Shown: positions 36,128-45,988 of the stretch, one piece after another
How the letters are laid out: the number at the start of each line of letters is the position of its first letter
Position numbering within the stretch: position 1 is the stretch's first letter
Assembly: GCA_958430865.1 (NCBI GenBank)
Contig: CAUDNR010004289.1
Span: 52,636 to 98,623 of the forward strand
Length of the DNA: 45,988 nucleotides
Reading direction: 5' to 3'
DNA from: Entrophospora sp. SA101
Lineage: Eukaryota > Glomeromycota > Glomeromycetes > Entrophosporales > Entrophosporaceae
The notes under the pieces: generated by a model
Databases searched by the model: none
What the model was told of the DNA's origin: nothing
The model's input: only the letters and a program-made list of their open reading frames with translations
Position numbers and translations under genes: made by a program

Positions 36128-37158
36128 TTAATCTATTAAAGAAAGATGAAAAAAAAAAAAGAAGAGAAAGCAAAAAGGAAAGGAGGAAGTAGTTTTGTTG
36201 GTTAGGTTTTTGATCAAGTTTTGGAAATTAAAAAAATCAAATTATTAATATTTTTTTTTTGGAGAGGAAATAGTGGTTTTTTGAATTTTTAGAATTCATT
36301 TTTCATTGTTATTTTTATTTTTTAAAAAGTTAATAGATTTTTACATAGAATCATTTAATCATTCATTCACATTCATTTTAAAAGTAATAATAATAATAAT
36401 TAATCTTGGCGGTTTTTTTTTCACTTCATTTTTAGTATTTAAAAATTTAGTTTTAAATAATTCTTTACTTATCATTTATCATTTATCATTATTATCATTT
36501 ACTATATATCATTTATCATTTATCATTTACTATATATCATTTATCATTTATCATTTATCATTTATCATTTATCATTTATCATTTATCATCTATCATCTAT
36601 CAAATTTTTTCATTCATATATTTATCATTTATCATTATTATTGTCATTTATCATCATCATTATTATTATTATGTTTTTAACCCTCCAAAATAAAATAATG
36701 GCATTTTTAATTCAACTTTATTTTGTTATCATTTATAGTTGCTACGTTTGAATAATCAAAATTAGATGAGATCCAAAGAAGCAAGTATTAATTTGAAAAT
36801 GATAGATTTAGTGGTTTCTTGGAAATTCTTTTTTTCTAGTTTCAATAATTTTGGATGTTTATTGACAATCTCCGAGACAGAATTAGAAGCTTCAAAAAAA
36901 AATGTTGCCCAATGTAAAATAAAATATAATCTAATATTTAATATTTAAAAAAGAATATAAAAAAAAATTACATAATTACATATATGTGTGTGTATGTATG
37001 TTTATATATATATATGGTATTATTATTATTTAATTTCCATATTAAAAAAAAAAAATTACAAAGAGAGGAAAAAAGTTTATATATTTAAAAAAAAAAAAAA
37101 CAATTGGCAGTCAATTAATTAATTAATGAGTTACTAATTAAATATTGTTTTATTTATT
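36128..37158. other. Convergent spacer, unit 3
   Basis: Unit-1 type throughout (for example the long poly-A after the hydrolase stop). The TTTATCA repeat lies at 36468-36602. No gene called. Confidence 0.6.
36468..36602. repeat. TTTATCA heptanucleotide repeat, unit 3
   Basis: Identical to the tracts at 5107-5241 and 20784-20918. Confidence 0.9.
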
Positions 37159-38099
37159 TTACACATTTTCTTCTGGTGTGGTTCTCATAATTGTTTCCAC
37201 TCTTTTAACTCTAACATAATTTGTAACACTTCTGATTACAATAAACCATCCTAAAGACATTAGAATATAACTACAAAATATTACGATTATTATCATGATG
37301 ATTGTGAATTATTATGATTATTAAGATGTTAATTAATAATTTATTAATTATCATTAATTACCTTAACCATTCATTTTTTGCTAAACCATCTTTATCACTA
37401 TCATCATCACTATAATTATAATATTCAGCATCTTGTAATGATTTACCACGAAGGTAGAAACCATACTGCACCAATGTAATACCTAAACCAGCCTGAGACC
37501 CATTCTATTTTATCAATCAATCGATTAATTGATATTATTAATTAATATTATTAATTAATGTGCATATGTAGATATTGAAATAAAACTTACCTTTGCTGCA
37601 TGACTTGTATGTAAAAGATAAGTTAACAGAAATCCAACAAATTGAAAACTCATTGATACTATTCGTAAATAATATAAAGTTAATTATAAAATGGATAATA
37701 AATAAACAATAAATAAATATTTACCAAGCATATTCCAAACAAAACTAAAAAAATTTCCTACTGGTAATCCTTCAACAAGAACTTCATCTCCCATTAATCC
37801 TGGTGCAATAATGGTTGTTTCCCAATAAGGTGGTGTTGCATCAGCTGCTGCTGCTTCATATGGCTGAAGTAAGGAAGAAAAAAATTATTTAGCTAATTAA
37901 TTGATAAATAATAATTAATGAATGCGAAATACTAACAGGTGGATTTTCTTCTTCTTTTTCAGCTTCTGTTTCAGGCTTAGCTGATAAATTTGAAAATACA
38001 CCATCAGTGGAATGTGGTGCACCACCACCACCACTATTGTTGTTGTTGTTGGGTTTTCTCTTTATCTTGTTTAATATAGAAAATCTGCCAATAATACTA

Positions 38100-38130
<31 letters not shown>

Positions 38131-38525
38131 TACTGAGATTAGAGCTTATCATAGGAGCGGTTTCGTTGCTATGACTATCATTAGTACTATTAATATTATT
38201 GTCATTGATATCCATACTCTCTATTATATCTTCTTCTTCTTCTACTTCAATATTATTATCGTTATTGTGTTGTTGCGTCGATGGTATAGGGATAATAGGT
38301 GGTGCAGGACTTGTTGAACGTGGCGATGTTGAAGACTCTCCTAAACTACCGTTATTATTAACAATACTTGTTGCTTCCTCATAAGAAGGTACTTGAAGTT
38401 CAACTTCTTGAACATCTTCTGAATTAGAAACCTAAAAAAGAAATAATGAAATTAATAGTAATCTAACGAAGAATTTAATTAATTTTTTAAAATAATGAAA
38501 AACTTACTCTCGAATATTTACTCAT
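37159..38525 (-). CDS. BSD2: Bsd2/Ndfip-family membrane adaptor, unit 3
   Basis: Exons 38508-38525, 37937-38431, 37725-37863, 37591-37658, 37362-37504 and 37159-37270; 324 residues, apparently identical to units 1 and 2, with PPPY at residues 170-173 and three membrane segments. Confidence 0.85.
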
Positions 38526-38867
38526 TCTTAATTAATTTAATTATAATGTGATTGTAATAAGAAAAAACAAATAGTAAAAAAGAGAATAATAACGGATAAT
38601 TAATGAAAGTTTATTTTTATTTAAAGGAAAAAAAAATAAAATTTTTTATTAGGAAAGACTAAGGAGAAGGAAATAATAAATGAAAACAAAGTGTTATACT
38701 ATATTACTAATTATAAGTTTTAGTTTTTAATATTGAATATGAAAAAAAAATATTAATTTTAATTGTGTTGCAAAATTATTTATAGAAAAAAAAAAAAAAA
38801 GATATTCCCAAATATGAGAATTTGGGTTTTTTGCGTGTGACAGTATGAAAATAAATTACAATAAAAA
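38526..38867. promoter_or_regulatory. Divergent promoter region Bsd2-like / MAT1, unit 3
   Basis: 342 bp, as in the other units; A/T-rich presumed bidirectional promoter. Confidence 0.55.
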
Positions 38868-40480
38868 ATGAGTCTTCAATTTATGTCTTCTAACAATTTA
38901 ACAAAGGATTTTTATATTGATAATGATGAAGAATGTCCAATATGTAGGAATAATCGATATCTTACACCAAACATGAAGTTACTTGTCAGTGAATGTTATC
39001 ATAAAATGTTAGGAGAATCACTCTTCATTCACTCAAAATTCTCTTTACAAATTATAGTATAATTACTGACCATCTATTCCTTTTATTTATATATATTCAG
39101 GTGTGAATCATGCATTGACAGATTATTTGCCAATGGTGCAGGACCTTGCCCAATTTGCAAACAAACTTTAAGAAAAATTAATTTTGTTGTTCCAACCTTT
39201 GAAGATTTAAGAGTCGAAAAAGAAATTAAAATTAGAAAAAAACTTGCACATCAGTAAATATATTTAGATATTTATATGTGTATGAGAGTGAGTGAGTTTA
39301 TTTGTTAGTTTGCTTGTGTCTTTAATTCACCAACCATTTTTTTTTTTAAAATAAAAGATTTAATAAGAGACAAGAAGATTTTGATAGTTTAAAAGGATAC
39401 AATGATTATTTGGAAATGGTTGAAGATATAGGTATAGATTTATATATTATGTACATGCATGTACATTTACACGTATGTATTTATATTTTACATCTACAAA
39501 TATCAACACTTGTAATAACTTTAGCTTGGGATCTTATAAATGATACAAATAAAAAAGAAACTGAAGCAGTAATAGAAAAGTTCACTTCAGAAAATAGAGA
39601 CATAATAGCACAAAATGCAAAGAAACAAGTAAATAAATAAATAATATATATATATAGTTATAAGAGTTCTATTGATTAATATTAATTGTTATTTAGGAGG
39701 AAGAAGAAAAATTTGCAAATTATATTTCAGAAATAGAAAAAAGAAATAAAAAAAGAAAATTCGAAGATTATAAAAAAGAATTAGATGAAGAGCGAAGGGC
39801 AAAAGAGGCTCATGAGGCAGAAATAATAAGAGAATTGGTTAGCTATCAATTATTAGTTGCTAGTTATATAATTTAATTAGTTAGTCAATCAATTAATCAA
39901 TTAATTTGTTTTCATATTAAATATTTACTATGTCCAATTGTTTCATCAACGCATCAATTCATTCATCAATTACAAGGCAAATTCTACAGCCCCAGCATCT
40001 GAAACAATAAAAACATTGGCATACAAAAAATCTATTGCTGTTTCTTCTTCAACAAGTAGTACTGGCAAAGATTTCATATCAGGGTTGTCGCAAACTTCTT
40101 TAGAAGAGTATGATAGTGGAATTGCTATTAATGAGTTGATTGGATTTAAAAATAGAAAAATGCCAAAAGAAGACACTTTACAATTTGTTCCTCTTATTGA
40201 TGAATATATGGATGTTGATCATTATACATTAAAAGATCGTTATTATGATCCGTATCCTTTTGATATTATTATAATTTTTTTTTTGTGTCTTGTGTATGCA
40301 TGCATTGTCATTATTATTTTTTCCTAACCAAATAACAGTTATATTGAAACAACAACACGTTTACGTAGTGGTGGATTTTCACAAAAATACATATATAAAC
40401 GATCTTTAGAAGCTGCTTTCTCTGGATTATTTTCATCAATAAAATCTGATGATGATTATAATATGATAATTGATCAATAA
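38868..40480 (+). CDS. TFB3: TFIIH assembly factor MAT1 (Tfb3), unit 3
   Basis: Exons 38868-39007, 39101-39253, 39358-39431, 39525-39628, 39697-39837, 39977-40251 and 40339-40480; 342 residues, apparently identical to units 1 and 2. The RING finger and coiled coil are intact. Confidence 0.92.
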
Positions 40481-40788
40481 TCAATTGGTATATTCTGACA
40501 TTATATATATGATAGTATGTTATTTGAATAAATTTTTTCATATCCTTTTTTTTTGTTCAAGAATAATTGACGGCAAAATTTTTTTTTTATTTTTTTTTTG
40601 TTAGAAAAATTTATTTTTAATTATTAGATTAATTGAATAATTGATTTAAGTAAAAAATTATAACAATAAATAAAATTATAATAAGAAAATGGAAAAGAAG
40701 AATCATAAAGTATAAATAGACATAATAATTCATTTAATCAAATTACATTCTAACAAAATAAAAAAAAATCACAATGAAATAATTCAAT
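40481..40788. other. Convergent spacer MAT1 / SDR, unit 3
   Basis: 308 bp of T- and A-rich sequence between two stop codons. No gene seen. Confidence 0.6.
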
Positions 40789-41959
40789 TTAATTTTTCAT
40801 ATATTTTTTCAATTCGATTAACCCTTCTTCTCTTGAAATTTTTCCAACATAACCCAACTCGGAACTGGCCTTAGAGTTGTCTAGATTATAGGGTTTAAAT
40901 ATACAAACCAACGATTCTCTACAAATGCTTCCTATTACCCATGATTTAGCATAATTGAGAAATGGAATATTTTCTATAAATGCAACAATATTAAAAACCA
41001 ACCCTTTAGAAAATCTGAAACTATTAAAAGGTTTTGGTGGTATGATGCCATATGCTGTGCCAACATAAAAATCAATAAATTCCTCCATGGTAATATCCTC
41101 AGTATCATCTTTGATTTCATAAATTCTTATTGGTGCTGATGATAAGGAGGAGGTGGTGTTATTGGCGTTAGTGGTGGTGATGGTGTGAGAAGGTAAATTT
41201 GTTTTTATACAAGATAAGTAAATTGATTCACACGCATTCGTAATATGTAAAATGGATAATTTCATACTAGTTGGTGTAATTTTCCAAAGAGGATTCTTGG
41301 ATAAATCATTTAATTTAGGTAATAAACTGGTATCATCTTTACCCCATATCCAACCTAATCTTAAAATTATTATTTCATTAATTGAGGAAAATGCTGATAT
41401 CTTATCAATGACTGTTTGTTCTTTTAAACATTTTGATTTTGAATAAGGTGCCCAATCTGGTAATGAGTCATTTGGGTAATGATTATTTAATTTTGCAGTA
41501 AATGATGATATAAGAACAAATCTTCTTGACTTGGTGTTGTTGCTGTTTAATGATTCTATTGCATTTAAAAGATTGAGTGTTCCTTGTACGTTGATTTTTT
41601 CAAATTCTTCATAATATCCCCAATTATTTACCTAAAAAAAAAAACAGAAAAATTTTGAATAAATAAACATTAATTTATATTTTTGTAAAAGCAAAAAAGA
41701 ATACCTTTGCTGCCATGTGAACAATTACATCAGCTTCATTAACGCCTTCTTTCAATACATCAATATTCTCAATACCTCCACGAATTATTTTTACTCTTCC
41801 GTCACCATTTGAAACCTTTTCTGATGCCTTGACAATATATTCATCAGATACACTGGAACGTGATAAAACATTTATCTTAATTTGGTCATTTTGTGAAAGT
41901 GCATACTCTATAAAATTACGACCTAAATATCCTGAACCTCCAGTTAAAAATATTTTCAT
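40789..41959 (-). CDS. Extended SDR dehydrogenase/epimerase, unit 3
   Basis: Exons 41705-41959 and 40789-41631; 365 residues, apparently identical to units 1 and 2, with intact TGGSGYLG and YSKSK motifs. Confidence 0.85.
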
Positions 41960-43741
41960 ATTTTTGATTTATTGATTTGTTTTATCGATTAGGCCGTTTT
42001 TTATTAAAAAATAATTATTATTGTCCAAAAAAGGTCATCAAAACTAATACTAATAATGTCAACTATAAATGTCAGTCCGAAATTTAAGAAGGATCTTTCT
42101 AATTTAAGTAATCAAATTCTTTTGTTGGAAAGATTTTCCGTATTACAGAAATTTCAAGCCAGCCTTTTTACACTTGAAAAAAACGCATCCTGAAATTTTA
42201 CAATTTTACTAATTCATATCAGCCGATTTGGTTTTTTGGGCCTTTTTTCAAACCTTATGTCTTATTATGTCTTGATGTTAAACACGAGTATTTTTAATGT
42301 GTAAACTGGTCAGTAGAATGATAATTAACCCTAAAAAAAATATTTGCTCCGCTAAAAAAAACTATTTTACTATTCAACAACCCGTCAAACCAATGGCCCC
42401 ACCTCAAAACCAATGGGTTTTTGCTAGTATAAAGTATTCATAACGTTATGATCATACCGTGCTGGATTTTGGGGTTCAAACAAAATCAGCGCATATGTAC
42501 ATATACAATTTTAAATAAACAAATACCCTCCGTATCTAATCAAATTAGACCGTTTGGGCCGACAGATCGCCGCCGCCTTTTCTTTCCGTGAGGCTGAAAA
42601 TAATAAGAAAATTATGGTGAATTTCATCACGAAGACATCCACGACACCTCAAATTTAATATTATTTGATAATGTTGATTTTATTATCATTTATTTTTGTT
42701 AACATTGTTATTATTATTATGACTATTATCTTATTATTGTTTTTATTATTATTGTTACTTTTATTTCTTTTCATGTGTTTGTTAATACCAAAACGCATTT
42801 CTGCATTTATAACCTTTTAACGACGTGTTTTCGATATTTTTTCTTTGATTAAATCATTCACGTTTTCCATGACATTACATAAGATTTTTTATAAAATTCA
42901 TTGATCATAAAGGTCTTTATTATAATTAATTTTATCAGATCAATGAATGTGAGTTGGTTTTTATCTTGATATATTCTCCGATATGTTTTTCCATCAAACA
43001 TATTTCCAGGGACTTACGTACGTATCACGGGATTTTTGTAAATGTTTGACGATCTTTTTATGTAATGAATCACATACCTACATAGTAATAGTGAAGTTTT
43101 TGTCAAAACCAACTCTTTCTTACATCGAGCGTCGACCGTATGCGTATATGCAGAGCATGTAATAATGGAAAGGTCAGAGTGGTTGCTGAGTTTAAAATAG
43201 TGGCACGTAGGTGACAACCATTAATAAATTTTTTATTATTCTTTATCACCATCTGTTTTCTTCTAAAAACAATTTTAATGATTCAAAAAATTTTTTTTTT
43301 CAAAAGATAAAGAAAAAGAATACGGAAAAGGGAAATCAATGGTTCTTTTTATGGATATTCTAGCCAGACACTTACAATAAAGAGAATAAAGTAAATTATA
43401 CTCTTTCCGATCGATAAGATTGTTTGTTTGTTTTGGTATTAATCATATTTCCGCTTACGAGAATGAAGTCAAAGTAGAAATTAAAAAAACTAAAAAAAGC
43501 GATTAAAAGAATTAGAAGAAAGATCTCATGATGCAAATAGCTTGTGTTCTTTTTTTGGCTCATTCATTCATTTTTATATTTATTTTATTTTATTTCCTTG
43601 CTGTTTTCATCATTACATTTATAATTAGGAAACAAAAGATTATATTGTTTCTAAATTAATAATTGAAAAATACAAACGCACGCTTTTTTTGGGAAGAAGG
43701 AAAGGAATTTTTTATGACAAGATCTCCAAAGAGAATTCTGG
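41960..43741. other. Intergenic region upstream of SDR, unit 3
   Basis: Same content as in unit 1. The promoter-like cluster is at 42391-42581. No supported gene. Confidence 0.5.
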
Positions 43742-44191
43742 ATGATGTTTGTTATCAATGAAAATATAACGATTTTGCCAACAATCGTTGAAAACCTGGA
43801 GATAGGCGACCAGAATTCTTTTGATGATGGTTTATTGGATAAATACATGTACAAATTTCAAAACGAGATGCTTGAAAAATACACGCGTATCATTCATTTT
43901 GGTTTTTCTTGCAACATCATTTAATTTTTTATATATATATACCAGCACAAAGTGAATTCTCAAGCTACTTAAATTTTGAAAAAGTGACCAAGTTTATATA
44001 TTGGATCCAAGCATCTACAATACAAGGCATCTCACAATTTGTTCCTGGTATGTCAAAGACATTTACATTTATTATTAAATTATAGTTTGTAAGCATAATA
44101 ATTTCACTTTATTAAAATATCAGGAAAAGATTCACTAGAGCCAGCTGTGATATTGTATTTATGTCTTGAAGGCCAGAAAACATTTAATTGA
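43742..44191 (+). CDS. Putative small three-exon gene, unit 3
   Basis: Exons 43742-43886, 43946-44047 and 44124-44191 give the same 104 residues as in unit 1. Function unknown; support is splice-phase agreement only. Confidence 0.4.
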
Positions 44192-45988
44192 TTTGGCTGT
44201 AAAATCTTTCGTGTTTTTATTAGCTCTAGTGATGGGCGTAAAGCCCTTTCCCGATCAGTTTCAAGTTATTAACTTAAAAAACTTATTCAAAAAGTGATAC
44301 AGTATTTTGTAAATGTTTTAATTATCACTCAAAAGCAATCATTTTTTAGCCTTTATATACAAAGTATTAATGTCAATTTCATTAATCTCTAAATTAATCG
44401 CTTTCAATCCTATTTTCTCCCACTTCATCTTGCGAAACTTCGTTTTCTTCAAATTCTGGTTTTATATTAGTATAAATTGGTACAGTTATACCTCTTTTTC
44501 ATATGTTTTTCAAATTTTGTGGGATGGGATGTAACTGAGTATATAGAATATTATATAGAATAAGGACATTTTTAACTGTTCAGATGTGGAATAAAAATGA
44601 GGACGAGGCTAAGAGGGGATATATATGGCGGGGATATAAAAGAGGTATGACTGACTAGAGTTTGAGTTAAATTGTTTGATGATTTTGTATATAGTAATTA
44701 GATGCCATTTGATTTTTGCAATTTTGAAGCAAAGCTGTACTTGATGTAAATTGTATGTAGGTGAACATAAAGTCTTTAAAATGGTCAATTCTTCAAAACA
44801 GATAATATAATGCCTTTTCAAAAGATCACGAAAAAAAAATTTTTGCAACAATATGAGAAGGCCCAAGTCAGTTCTGAAGTATGCCACTAGAAATGTTCTT
44901 TTTCACGTCTCAAAAAGTTCGTCAGAGAGAATTTAAGTCACAATTGGATGGACGTACCTTATTTAATAGTAGTAGTATCAAAAAACCTATTTTCAAAAAA
45001 AAAAAAATATAAGAAATCTTCAAGAATTGCTTGAAAAATGATTCCGCACTAACACCTACTAACAATACAATCGTTGTTATAAAGATAGCAATTCCACTGT
45101 CGCTAACTCCAATGCCAATCCTTCCAAATAATAAAAGAGCTTTTGTGGAAAATACCACAAACAATGTTCAAAACAATGATGAGTAATGAATTAAAACATT
45201 ATCGATAATTCTCTCACTACTCGAAATAATTCTTCAAGTAAAAAAAATTTTATTCAGAGAATCCTAACAATGATTCTTAATTAATACCACTTCTACTAGC
45301 ATTGACCCATTAGAAAACGACATTTCAGATAATGATGATGACTTGGAAAAAATAAAGAAAGTGGGCGTAATAGATTATAATTTATAATCAAATTTTTTAA
45401 ATATGAAGATTTAAATTTTTATTAGTATTAGAGATTCTTTTTTCCAAGTTAAATGTTATTAAATCACAATATATTTGAAATTAAGTCTGAAACCAAGCAT
45501 ACAAATGAAGCATCAAAAGGATAGAATTCTTCAAAATAAGGACATTGGTTTATTAAAAAGTACAAAAAATAATAATAATAGTAATAGAACATATTAATAT
45601 TAAAATGGGGATAATCAAATAATTACGGACGGACCTTATTCCAGAGCCCTCGTTAGATTTGGCATTGTCACGTGTTACGGTTGAGAGTATTATTGTTATA
45701 TACAACTATTATTATCACTATTTCAACGGCATAGGGCTTCTATTCGAATAAAAAAAAAAGTAATTCGAATAAATATAAAACGAATAATTCGAATAGGGAA
45801 ATTAATATTAATATTAATTCGAATAATAATAAGAAAATTAATTCGAATAAGAAAATTAATTCGAACAAGGAAATTTTGAATAAAGCAAATAATTTGAAAA
45901 AATTAATTCGAATAAAACAAATAATTAAGGTCCAGTTTAAATTCAAGCTCACTGGAAAGATTGCTATTTATTAAAAGAAACATGAATC
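44192..45988. other. Region with decayed coding fragments, unit 3
   Basis: Matches unit 1. The frameshifted minus-strand fragment is at 44394-44541 and the acidic plus-strand fragment at 45274-45387. The window ends at the same base as units 1 and 2. Confidence 0.5.
45742..45914. repeat. TTCGAA-rich irregular repeat, unit 3
   Basis: Same tract as in units 1 and 2, 74 bases before the window end. Confidence 0.8.

Larger units (their letters stand above)
30315..45988. repeat. Repeat unit 3 (mosaic of units 1 and 2)
   Basis: Third segment. Its first base corresponds to position 886 of unit 1. The WD40 gene is unit-1 type and the 32480-33713 segment is unit-2 type. Most of the hydrolase is unit-1 type, and its last ~140 bases are unit-2 type. 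After that the sequence jumps back into exon 4 as unit-1 type. From about 36128 onward it matches unit 1 at +31361. Confidence 0.95.

Overview
The window looks like AT-rich nuclear DNA of a fungus. Every recognisable gene is split by short GT-AG introns, usually opening GTAAG or GTAAA and ending TAG. Several proteins carry asparagine runs, and the gene content is eukaryotic housekeeping with fungal-type versions (Cia1, a Bsd2/Ndfip-family protein, MAT1/Tfb3). An arbuscular-mycorrhizal or related early-diverging fungus (Rhizophagus-like) is my best guess. That is inference; no species marker is present.

The window is one ~15 kb locus written three times, separated by two 10-base N gaps: unit 1 = 1-14627, unit 2 = 14638-30304, unit 3 = 30315-45988. 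All three end at the same base (...CATGAATC). From about position 4910 of unit 1 to its end, the landmarks and translations I compared match units 2 and 3 at constant offsets (+15677 and +31361) with no indel. The left ~4.9 kb differ by SNPs, indels and a 1.2-kb presence/absence segment. This is best explained as alternative assembly paths or haplotypes laid end to end, not a proven tandem triplication. Unit 3 is also a mosaic of the other two and holds an extra 747-bp partial gene duplication.

Order within a unit: (1) a flank with a 17-bp inverted repeat (units 1 and 2); (2) Cia1-like WD40 protein, minus strand, 6 exons; (3) an alpha/beta-hydrolase, plus strand, 6 exons, whose nucleophile serine is replaced by aspartate; (4) a TTTATCA-repeat spacer; (5) a Bsd2/Ndfip-family membrane adaptor, minus strand, 6 exons; (6) a 342-bp divergent promoter region; (7) MAT1/Tfb3, plus strand, 7 exons; (8) an extended SDR dehydrogenase/epimerase, minus strand, 2 exons; (9) about 4 kb with one plausible small three-exon gene, decayed coding fragments, a promoter-like cluster and a TTCGAA-rich tract.

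The genes are individual eukaryotic genes, not an operon. There is one loose functional theme. Cia1 inserts Fe-S clusters into proteins such as XPD, MAT1 tethers the CDK-activating kinase to XPD in TFIIH, and Bsd2 controls metal transporters. Whether this neighbourhood means anything is speculative. I found no rRNA, convincing tRNA, CRISPR array or intact transposon. Exon boundaries were placed by eye from splice motifs, phase and protein continuity.
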